Shown one piece after another: positions 46,027-54,123 of a stretch of 64,000 nt of DNA. Positions within the stretch are counted from its first letter, which is position 1, and each line of letters begins with the position of its first letter. The position numbers were made by a program, and so were the translations under genes. This stretch comes from Nakaseomyces glabratus (taxonomy: Eukaryota > Ascomycota > Saccharomycetes > Saccharomycetales > Saccharomycetaceae): contig NC_088955.1 of NCBI RefSeq assembly GCF_010111755.1, positions 496,001 through 560,000 on the forward strand. Direction: 5' to 3'. Below the pieces are notes generated by a model. It was not told the origin of the DNA and did no database searches. It saw only the letters and a list, made by a program, of their open reading frames with translations.

Positions 46027-48897
46027 CTAAATGCTCAATTTTTCCTTAAAAGCGGTAGTAATTTCATTAATTGCATCATTAATAGCAGCTGGCTTGTCAC
46101 CAACACCTTGAAAAACATTACCCTTACCACCAGCTTTACCGCCAATGATACCTGAAACCTTTCCAGCTAGTTCTTGACCAGCAATACCCTTTTCTAAAGC
46201 AACATCAGAAATGAAACATCCATGAGCAACTCTTCCTTCTGGGTCATTACCAGTAATCAGGTACATAGATTTGTCCTTGGCGGAAGTCTTCATGTAATTA
46301 ACAGCTTCCGTAATAGCCTTAGCATTGGCAGGAACATCAATGAACTTAACAAAGAATTGGGATTCAGGGTTTTCAGTAAAATGACCCTTGACTTCATCCA
46401 ATACTAATTTAGCTTCCTTCTTGGCTCTGCTCTTAACTTCATCTTTTACTACCTTTTCGATTTTGGTGAACTTAGTCTTCAAATCGTTCTTGCTGATAAC
46501 AGAAATAGAAAGTTGACCTAATTTAACTCCAAGCTCTTTCAATTTCTTTTCTTTCAATGGAGAAAATGGAAGTTTGTCAGCAGCTTCTAGGTCAGCGGCG
46601 AACTGATCAGCAACTCTTTGAGCTTCAAATGCTTCAGTACCAGTAACAGCAACAATTCTTCTAATACCCTTGGCAATACCGCTCTCTTCGAGGATAACAA
46701 AGTACTTGATGTCACCAGTGGTCTTAACGTGGGTACCACCACAGAATTCGATGGAGTATTTACCCCATTCTTCGTTCGATGGGTTGGCAAGAAGATCATC
46801 GACAGGCTTACCAACAGAAACCACACGGACTGGATCTGGATAAGTTTCACCGAATACAGCACGGACAGAGTAGATGGATTTAGCCAAGTCTAATGGAACG
46901 TCTTTGTAGTAAACGTTATAATTGTTTTTTATTTGCTCATTACAGATGTTTTCAACCTTAGTAACTTCTTCAATGGTCAAAGCCTTCTTATGAGAGAAAT
47001 CGAATCTCAGTTTCTCTGGGGCAACTAACGAACCCTTTTGATCGATATCGTTGCCAAGAGTTTCCTTTAAAGCGTAGTTTAAGATGTGAGTACCAGTATG
47101 GTTGTTTTTGATTGGGAAACGGCGTAATTCATCATAGGATGCAATGATAACGTCATCGACAGAAAGTTTACCTTCACTTAATGTACCAGTGTGGAAAACA
47201 AAACCATTGTATAGTTGGACATTTTCAACTGAGAATTCAGCCTTATCATCAATCACAATCTTACCAGTATCGTATTCTTGGCCACCTTGTTCGGCGTAGA
47301 AACAAGTCTTGTCCAAAATGATACCATATTTCTTACCTGGCTCTGAGATTTCAGTAACGAACTTTTCACCATCATGAAGTTTCAAGATTTTACCTTCCAC
47401 ATTCTCATTACCATACTTAAAGCTGTCATCAGTCTTTGGAACGTTTTCGCTATTTAGTTCGGCAATAGAGTGAACATTCAATTTTATTAGGTCATCGCCA
47501 CCCTTTTGACCACCTCTTTTAGAAGCTTCGTATGATTCTTGTTTGGCCTTCTCGAAGCCCGGACCATCGATCTTTAGGTTTTGTTCTTCAGCCATCAATT
47601 CGGTCAAATCAACTGGGAAACCGTATGTGTCATATAGTCTCCAAACCTGCTTACCGTCTAGAGTTTTAGATTCAGTTTGAGATGCGGCAGCAGCATACTT
47701 TTCGAATATTCTTTCACCACGGTCTAGGGTCTTAGAGAATGAACTTTCTTCCTCATCCAAAATTTCGAATAGGAAAGATGGGTCCTTGGCAACTTCTGGG
47801 AAGATGTGCTTCACTTGGTCGATAAGAGTTGGAGCCAAGCTGGAGAAAAAGTTACCAATTGGGTAGTTCATGTACTTACGAGCAAAACGAGCACCTCTTC
47901 TTAGAATACGTCTCAGGACGTAACCTCTACCTTCATTGTTTGGAACACCACCATCAGCCAAAGCGAAAACCAAAGTACGGACGTGGTCAGCTAGGACTCT
48001 GTAAGTGGTATCGATGTTGTCCTTGTCTTCGTCACCAAACTTACCAGCATATGGTCTAGCACCGGTAATCTCTTGAATTCTAGCGAAAAGTGGCATGAAA
48101 ACGTCGGTGTCGTAGTTGGATCTGACATCTTGTAAAACAGACACCAATCTTTCGAAACCCATACCGGTATCGATATGCTTTGCTGGTAGTGATTTCAAAG
48201 AGCCGTCTTGTTCTCTGTTGAATTGCATGAAGACCAAGTTCCAAACTTCTAGGACATCAGGGTCATCTTGGTTGACCAAAGAGGCGGCGTTTCTACCACC
48301 AATTCTGTCGTAGTGGATCTCGGAACAAGGACCACATGGACCTTGGTCACCCATTTCCCAGAAGTTATCCTTGGCGTTACCTGGCAAAATGTGGTCTTCT
48401 GGAACACCTACTTTCTTCCATAGGTCCAAGGCCTCAGTGTCTGGTTCTAGACCTTGCTTGGCGTCACCTTCAAAGTAAGTTACGTACAATCTGTCAGCTG
48501 GGATTCCGTAGACCTCAGTCAATAGTTTCCAAGCGTAGTCGATAGCCTCCTTCTTGAAGTAGTCACCGAAGGACCAGTTACCCAACATTTCAAAGAAAGT
48601 GTGGTGGTAGGAGTCCTTACCGACATCCTCCAAGTCGTTGTGCTTACCACCAGCTCTGATACACTTTTGTGAGTTGTAAGCACGCTTCAAAGTGTAGAAG
48701 TCTGAAGAAGGATCGACGGTACCCAAAAAGATAGGTTTGTATTGGTTCATACCCGCGTTGGTGAACAGCAAGGTTGGGTCATCAAAGGGAACCACTGGGG
48801 AGGACTTCACATACTTGTGGTTTTTCTCCTCGAAGTAGTCCATGAACGTCTTTCTGACGTTATGAGCAGTCCATTTCTGCTTGTCTCCAATAGTCAT
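46027..48897 (-). CDS. ALA1: Alanyl-tRNA synthetase (cytosolic form from ATG)
   Basis: 956 residues from ATG MTIGDKQKWTAHNVR, which matches the cytosolic start of S. cerevisiae Ala1 (958). Class II synthetase that charges tRNA-Ala. Seen: catalytic domain with FTNAGMNQYKP and RAGGKHNDLEDVGKDSYH near residues 45-85, the editing domain with HTGTH (H-x3-H) and CGGTH giving the zinc-type site, and a C-terminal C-Ala domain with GGKAGGKGNVFQG. Codons are highly biased in the N-terminal half. The frame continues upstream to 49005 without ATG and encodes a mitochondrial presequence (see separate entry); in S. cerevisiae one ALA1 gene makes both isoforms. Order MRS2-ALA1-KRE5 matches YOR334-335-336. 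Confidence 0.97.
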   Translation of the reverse strand: MTIGDKQKWTAHNVRKTFMDYFEEKNHKYVKSSPVVPFDDPTLLFTNAGMNQYKPIFLGTVDPSSDFYTLKRAYNSQKCIRAGGKHNDLEDVGKDSYHHTFFEMLGNWSFGDYFKKEAIDYAWKLLTEVYGIPADRLYVTYFEGDAKQGLEPDTEALDLWKKVGVPEDHILPGNAKDNFWEMGDQGPCGPCSEIHYDRIGGRNAASLVNQDDPDVLEVWNLVFMQFNREQDGSLKSLPAKHIDTGMGFERLVSVLQDVRSNYDTDVFMPLFARIQEITGARPYAGKFGDEDKDNIDTTYRVLADHVRTLVFALADGGVPNNEGRGYVLRRILRRGARFARKYMNYPIGNFFSSLAPTLIDQVKHIFPEVAKDPSFLFEILDEEESSFSKTLDRGERIFEKYAAAASQTESKTLDGKQVWRLYDTYGFPVDLTELMAEEQNLKIDGPGFEKAKQESYEASKRGGQKGGDDLIKLNVHSIAELNSENVPKTDDSFKYGNENVEGKILKLHDGEKFVTEISEPGKKYGIILDKTCFYAEQGGQEYDTGKIVIDDKAEFSVENVQLYNGFVFHTGTLSEGKLSVDDVIIASYDELRRFPIKNNHTGTHILNYALKETLGNDIDQKGSLVAPEKLRFDFSHKKALTIEEVTKVENICNEQIKNNYNVYYKDVPLDLAKSIYSVRAVFGETYPDPVRVVSVGKPVDDLLANPSNEEWGKYSIEFCGGTHVKTTGDIKYFVILEESGIAKGIRRIVAVTGTEAFEAQRVADQFAADLEAADKLPFSPLKEKKLKELGVKLGQLSISVISKNDLKTKFTKIEKVVKDEVKSRAKKEAKLVLDEVKGHFTENPESQFFVKFIDVPANAKAITEAVNYMKTSAKDKSMYLITGNDPEGRVAHGCFISDVALEKGIAGQELAGKVSGIIGGKAGGKGNVFQGVGDKPAAINDAINEITTAFKEKLSI

Positions 48898-49005
48898 CTT
48901 GCTCTTGGTATAGGTCGTGTGCCACCTAGTATTAACACGAAATAATCTTAATAAAGACGTCTTTAAAAATGTAAAACTTATCCGAAAAGCACACACAGGT
49001 TGAAC
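48898..49005 (-). other. ALA1: Non-AUG mitochondrial presequence of ALA1
   Basis: 36 in-frame codons directly before the ATG, bounded upstream by TAA at 49006-49008, with no ATG. They encode a segment rich in Arg, Lys, Ser, Thr and hydrophobic residues with no Asp or Glu (TSLLRLFRVNTRWHTTYTK in its core), as in a matrix-targeting signal. Possible starts: ACG at codon -21 with A at -3 (AAGACG), the best context; ACG at -7; GTG at -33. In S. cerevisiae the mitochondrial form starts at ACG codons about 25 codons upstream. Use of a particular codon here is inferred. Confidence 0.75.
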
Positions 49006-49276
49006 TTAAAACCTAATAAAAAAAATTAACTTCTATTCAAACGTCAAATACACCAAATGATATATATATTCCGTCTTGCACTCACTCACACACGTATGTT
49101 GCACGCAAAAAAGAAAGGAACTCCGCCAAAGCAATTATTATTACACAAGAGATTAGTGTAACGCAGAAAGAAACAGAACCTGAGAGTAGACTGCAAAAGA
49201 AAGAGAAAAGAAACTATGGTGGGGTGGGATCATAGCAAGTCCAGAATAGCATGATATTACCAATAATACTGTATAG

Positions 49277-49304
49277 CTCATCGCATTATTTTTGAAAAAT
49301 TTTC
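49277..49304 (-). promoter_or_regulatory. PAC plus RRPE pair, ALA1-KRE5
   Basis: CTCATCGC (PAC, minus strand) at 49277-49284 and TGAAAAATTTTC (RRPE) at 49293-49304. This pair marks ribosome- and translation-related genes in yeast, so ALA1, 380 bases away, is the likelier target than KRE5. Confidence 0.6.
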
Positions 49305-49330
49305 TGAAAAAAAAAAATTCAGAAAATTTT
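49296..49330. repeat. 13-base inverted repeat, A9 spacer
   Basis: AAAATTTTCTGAA (49296-49308) and its exact complement TTCAGAAAATTTT (49318-49330), separated by nine A. Each arm contains an RRPE core. Confidence 0.7.
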
Positions 49331-49382
49331 CAGAAAAAAGAAAGAAAGATAGGAATGGTTCTGAAAGAGGAAAACCTATAAT

Positions 49383-49389
49383 TTACCCG
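49383..49389 (+). promoter_or_regulatory. Putative Reb1 site upstream of KRE5
   Basis: TTACCCG, 206 bases before the KRE5 ATG. Confidence 0.45.
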
Positions 49390-49588
49390 GAAATCTGCAA
49401 ATTCCACTGCCAAAATCATGAGAATGCTTACGTCAATCAATAATGGCTTGTAAGGGCAACTGAACCAGTGCTATTAGCAATGGCAGAACAATCTATTTAA
49501 ATGGAAAGCCTATCGTTCCTTTATTACTTAGTATCAAGGTGTTGTTGGTTTCCTCTTAGAGTGCAAGAGCGAAGAATTGAGTTGCAAA

Positions 49589-52500
49589 ATGAAGTACTGG
49601 TTGTTGCTGTTTTTGCAGTTGACTGTGGTGCGTTCCATGGCCGTTGTGGTCAATGAGCGTGCGCAGGTGTGGACGCTATTGAGCTGGCTTGGTGGTAATA
49701 AGCATGAGATTCTTACAGGTCTGTACCCGCTGGTCTCTGGTGTAGATGAGCAAGCTGTTGGCGCTGGAAAGTTGGCACAAGAGTGTCGCGACATTGTTAA
49801 GGGTAAATACAATGACCCTGATTTTGCAGCATTGTTCTACAAGTTTGCTCAGGAGTATCCCATGGGTTATCTCAACGATTATGGAGTTCAACCAGGGTCT
49901 AATTTTGTGGTTCTCAATGGTGAAAACTACACCGAACCTGACAAAATATACTATTTCAAATCAGGGGATCTTGCTGCGCAGGCTGCAGTAGAGGATGCCA
50001 CAATCATTGACTCCCATGATGTTGTAATTGGAGATGCCACTAACTCAGATGGTGAAAGACTGCCATTGGTCATATTCTATGGTTGTCCCGATAATGAGGA
50101 TGAGTACGAACAGTTTAGTAGAACCCTTTACCTCGAAGCTACTGAAAACAAGAAACTGAGATATGTCTGGAGAAGCACATGCGTTCCGCAAAAGTCACAA
50201 GATGAGAACAAATTCCCTGTTGGTATCACGGTAACAGGCTTGCAAACAATTGAGAATGTTTTAAACTCAGGAATTGAATTGGATCTTCCTGACCGTGTTG
50301 CTCAGCCAAAAGCAAAGGATTTAGAAAACCTGGTGGTTGAGGAGCTGGAAAAACTAGATTATAAGCTGATTAGTGCCATCTCTGTATTCTTTTCAACTAC
50401 AGGTCACAATTTTGTTGAAACTTTTAAGTATGCCAAAAAGTTGTGTAATTCATTGCCTCTGATCATGCCACAAATGCTAAAGATAAAGGAATTTGATACA
50501 TATATCAATGAATCTAATAAGTCTTTGAAAAAGAATAATATTGACCATAATATGCTTGGTCTTTACGTTAATGGACAGTATTTGAAGATCACTCAGACAT
50601 ATATAAATAGCCTGTTACATGTCTTGAGGACTGAACTTGACTTCATTACTGGGATTCATGAAACATTAAAGAAAGCTATCCCTGACGTTTCTCTTCAAAA
50701 TGTGAAAAGGTTAATGGACTTATTCTCTATGTCCTCTATTCCAAATCTGTCGTTTTTACAGCCTGTTAAAGTAGATACCCACAGAATTCAAGGTTTTTCT
50801 GAATCTGTGATATATTTCAACGACATAGAAAAAGATATTCAATATGAAGACTTCAGTGAAAACGTTGAAGTTTTCTTCAAAGAATCCAAGTATGGAATTC
50901 TTCCGGAGTTTAAGCAAAACTGGAATGAATTGGTCTTTGTTATTGACTTCGATAAGATTGAGGCCGATGTTGATGCTAGAGAAGCTCTTGGAGGGATGTT
51001 GAGAGCAATTCAAATTGTACAAAATGGTTACCCTCAAAGAATTGGTTTGATCCCATTTTCATCCTCTGGAAATAAAAGAATTATAAGAAAGATATACGAA
51101 CTAAAAAGTAAGAAGAACTTGGAGGATGTAGTAGACTATTTGCAAGATATTTTGGAACTAAACTTCGGTAGGGAATCGAATTTTAAAAAACTTCCTGATT
51201 ATGATCATGTTAGAAAAGAGCTGTCAATTAACTCAACTTCTATCATCATCAATGGAAATATCTTCCCATTCAGAAAAAATACTTGGAACTACTTGGTTTC
51301 ACATGTTATGAAAAAGGATGTAACTTATATTAAAGAAGAACTTGGGAAACTAAACAAGCAAACAGCTGATGATGTTGATATTAGAGGACTCCTTCATTTA
51401 AAGTCGTTATCGAAGAGAAATACTAAATTTATAAAGGACTATTTTATTGAGGCTGCTTATACTAGAGTGAATGAATCCTTTTTAAAAGAGATTAGTAATC
51501 GTGTTATACAGAATATTAACGACACTGGTCATAACATAATTCATACGATAACTCTGATTGATGACTTCAATACCGAAAATGCCTTAATAAGATTGAAGAA
51601 TATTGTAGGTGTCAAATTTAATGGGTTGAAGTTTAGAGTTATTCACACTGGGGATATTGGAAGCAGCTCCTGTTGGAATAAATTTTATCAGGGTAAGAAT
51701 ATTGTCAATGAAGTTTCAAAAATTAAATTGAATAACAAATGCAAATCTTCTAATGGCGTAGGCAAGTATCGCTTGCCTATTTTAACTAAAGTTTTACCAG
51801 ACGTCAGCTTTTCTGAATTGTCCAACGGTCCACTTTTATTGGTTAATGGGAGGGTCAGCCTTATGAATGAGGAGGACATTCCCACCATATCAGATATCGA
51901 GTCTCTCTTAGTTCATGAAAGTAAAAGAACAATTGACTTACTATATAATTTGGAAGAGGTGTTTCCAGATTTTTCAGAGAAAACTATTGAACCAGAATTC
52001 ATTGAGTCTCTATCATCCTTCATGACAAAAATGTTTTATCATGGAGCCAACTCGATTGAAGGTTCTCTTCCATTCTCAACTGAGACTTCTGTTCCCAGAA
52101 TGAATTTGAGATCTTTGTTTGTTGCTAATAATATTACCACTTTCAGACAACATGCAGACGAAAAGCCTGTCGATATTACTTTGATTGTTGATCCCGTTGA
52201 AGAAAGATCACAAAAGTTTTTGACATTGGCCAATCAAGTCATGGATTTACCGTTTGTAAATATCAACCTGATATTATATTGTACTCAGAATATTACACTT
52301 GTCCCAAATAACAGAATATATTTCGAAAATATGAGTAGCACGACAGTATTGAAGAGTGGCGGATTTGAATATACTTTGGATAAACCATGGTACGTTAGAA
52401 CTGATGAGCATGATAAATTATCTGGGCATGTATTGGAAGTTCATAATTATGCAGCAGATCAAATGGTGACAATTGGAATAGTAGAAGGGGAGAGAGATGT

Positions 52501-53569
52501 TTGTTTGATGCTACGTGATAGTAAAGGTAACATTATTGATAAGACGACCACGATGCGGACTTATGGTTTTGCGGAATTGACTATTCCAAACCTTGGAGAT
52601 TCATATGTTGTTGAGTCCTGTGACAGTAGATATCGTGTCGATTCGTATGAATTGAATGCGAAATCTGATTATACGCCAACTGATAGAATTCATTGGAGAA
52701 CAAATTTACCAAACTCTCTCTTTGTCAAGGTCAGTAAGGTAAAAGAAAAGAAGGAGATTAACCCAGATACAGAAACTGTGAATTTTTTTACTACCATAGC
52801 TAATCATGAAGAGGAGGAACAAATGAAGGAGACTATGTTAAAGATAATAGCTACCACCGGGGAACGTCCTGTCACCTTCTATATATGGGATGAACCTAGT
52901 ATCACAGAGTCATTCAGAGACTATGGGCGTTTGCTGAACAAACTATTACCTGGTAGAGAAATTCACGTGGAATTTGTAAAATACGAATGGCCACCCTGGT
53001 TAAGACCTCAACGTTTTAGACAAAAGAGACTGGCTATTTCGAAGTTGCTATTTTTGGACCTATTATTCCCATCCAATGTCTCTAAAGTGCTATTGATAGG
53101 TCCAAACATGGATACCTACAACTTAACCTCTGTTTACGACATGACTTTGAAAAGAGCTATTGCAATGCCAAAGGCACAAGGTAAGGGTTATTGGAGTGAA
53201 GGTCACTGGGCAGAGAAAATTCAGAAGCACAGTTTAGTCTTCCACTCCGTTGAGCCCTTCATTTTGGTTGATTTAGATGTTTTGAGAAGCCTAGGTGGTG
53301 GAGACTACTTGAGAATCCACTACCAGCAAGTCTCTGCGGATATCAAATCCCTAGAAGTTATTGACCAGGATTTACTGAACGACATACAGATAGAAATGCC
53401 AATACGTACTTTGAGAAAGAGTGCCTTGAAGACTGTAGAGGTAAGCACAAGAGAAATGAAAAAGCTAAAGAGTAAGCTAATCGCTCTAGAGAACGATCCT
53501 ATTGACGTACCTGAGAGTAAATCCAAGGGTGAAGATGAAGAACAACAATACTTTGACGACGAATTATAG
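49589..53569 (+). CDS. KRE5: Kre5, ER UGGT-like protein for beta-1,6-glucan
   Basis: 1326 residues from ATG MKYWLLLFLQLTVV; four codons upstream (TTG) are not used. ER lumenal protein needed for beta-1,6-glucan (S. cerevisiae 1365), related to UDP-glucose:glycoprotein glucosyltransferase. Seen: signal peptide residues 1 to about 20; long thioredoxin-like and beta region; C-terminal GT24-like domain about residues 1040-1285 with YWSEGHWAEKI, FILVDLDVLRSLGGGDYLR and DQDLLND. At the place of the UGGT metal motif DADQ the sequence reads VLLIGPNMDTY, so DxD is lost. C-terminus ends QQYFDDEL, an ER-retention signal of DDEL rather than HDEL type. Divergent from ALA1. Confidence 0.93.
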   Translation: MKYWLLLFLQLTVVRSMAVVVNERAQVWTLLSWLGGNKHEILTGLYPLVSGVDEQAVGAGKLAQECRDIVKGKYNDPDFAALFYKFAQEYPMGYLNDYGVQPGSNFVVLNGENYTEPDKIYYFKSGDLAAQAAVEDATIIDSHDVVIGDATNSDGERLPLVIFYGCPDNEDEYEQFSRTLYLEATENKKLRYVWRSTCVPQKSQDENKFPVGITVTGLQTIENVLNSGIELDLPDRVAQPKAKDLENLVVEELEKLDYKLISAISVFFSTTGHNFVETFKYAKKLCNSLPLIMPQMLKIKEFDTYINESNKSLKKNNIDHNMLGLYVNGQYLKITQTYINSLLHVLRTELDFITGIHETLKKAIPDVSLQNVKRLMDLFSMSSIPNLSFLQPVKVDTHRIQGFSESVIYFNDIEKDIQYEDFSENVEVFFKESKYGILPEFKQNWNELVFVIDFDKIEADVDAREALGGMLRAIQIVQNGYPQRIGLIPFSSSGNKRIIRKIYELKSKKNLEDVVDYLQDILELNFGRESNFKKLPDYDHVRKELSINSTSIIINGNIFPFRKNTWNYLVSHVMKKDVTYIKEELGKLNKQTADDVDIRGLLHLKSLSKRNTKFIKDYFIEAAYTRVNESFLKEISNRVIQNINDTGHNIIHTITLIDDFNTENALIRLKNIVGVKFNGLKFRVIHTGDIGSSSCWNKFYQGKNIVNEVSKIKLNNKCKSSNGVGKYRLPILTKVLPDVSFSELSNGPLLLVNGRVSLMNEEDIPTISDIESLLVHESKRTIDLLYNLEEVFPDFSEKTIEPEFIESLSSFMTKMFYHGANSIEGSLPFSTETSVPRMNLRSLFVANNITTFRQHADEKPVDITLIVDPVEERSQKFLTLANQVMDLPFVNINLILYCTQNITLVPNNRIYFENMSSTTVLKSGGFEYTLDKPWYVRTDEHDKLSGHVLEVHNYAADQMVTIGIVEGERDVCLMLRDSKGNIIDKTTTMRTYGFAELTIPNLGDSYVVESCDSRYRVDSYELNAKSDYTPTDRIHWRTNLPNSLFVKVSKVKEKKEINPDTETVNFFTTIANHEEEEQMKETMLKIIATTGERPVTFYIWDEPSITESFRDYGRLLNKLLPGREIHVEFVKYEWPPWLRPQRFRQKRLAISKLLFLDLLFPSNVSKVLLIGPNMDTYNLTSVYDMTLKRAIAMPKAQGKGYWSEGHWAEKIQKHSLVFHSVEPFILVDLDVLRSLGGGDYLRIHYQQVSADIKSLEVIDQDLLNDIQIEMPIRTLRKSALKTVEVSTREMKKLKSKLIALENDPIDVPESKSKGEDEEQQYFDDEL

Positions 53570-54123
53570 ATTTCGGCTATAGCCTCTCCCCTCGTCCAAG
53601 TCTGCGGAACTGAAGAGGGCATTTTATGTAACAGAATATTATACCGTAACCCTTGTAAGTATATATTATATGTAGGTGATTCGATATGTAAAATTCTCTT
53701 AACCTTTAAGTGAAAAGCTGTCAAACCAGTAATTTATCAACAGTAAGGCAATATTTTCACTCATTTAATTTTTTTTTGCTGAGAATTATACGCACCCATT
53801 AGAGAGTCTTGCTGCGATGAGTTGCGATTCTGGAAAAACTCAAAAAATCAGGAAAAAAAATGTGTCAACAATCGGATTATAGGCGATGAGTACCAAAATA
53901 TTGGACTCAGATAAGTTTCGATATTATAAAAACGAGCAAAACCGTTGGTAAAACGGGTGAAACGCAAGGCAAGAGGTTAATATTTTGGTTGCAAGGCGGT
54001 AGCCAATAGTTTTGCTTATAGAGAGTTAAATATAAGGATCATATTTGAGGACAAAGCACAGATAAAGAAGTTTTCGGATAGCGTTGGTTGGTGCCAGGTA
54101 GGAATAATTAGAGTATTCTCGTA
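53570..54123. promoter_or_regulatory. KRE5 3' region and TEA1 promoter
   Basis: 554 bases. Two PAC octamers (53814 and 53883) with A-rich GGAAAAACTCAAAAAATC between them. No RNA gene recognised. Confidence 0.5.
53814..53890 (+). promoter_or_regulatory. Two PAC octamers upstream of TEA1
   Basis: GCGATGAG at 53814-53821 (followed by TTGCGA) and at 53883-53890, both plus strand, 310 and 241 bases before the TEA1 ATG. Confidence 0.5.

Larger units (their letters stand above)
49006..49588. promoter_or_regulatory. Divergent promoter, ALA1 and KRE5
   Basis: About 580 bases. Holds a PAC octamer (49277), two facing RRPE-type elements forming a perfect inverted repeat (49296-49330) and a Reb1 core (49383). 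A purine-rich block runs about 49105-49215. Confidence 0.6.
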
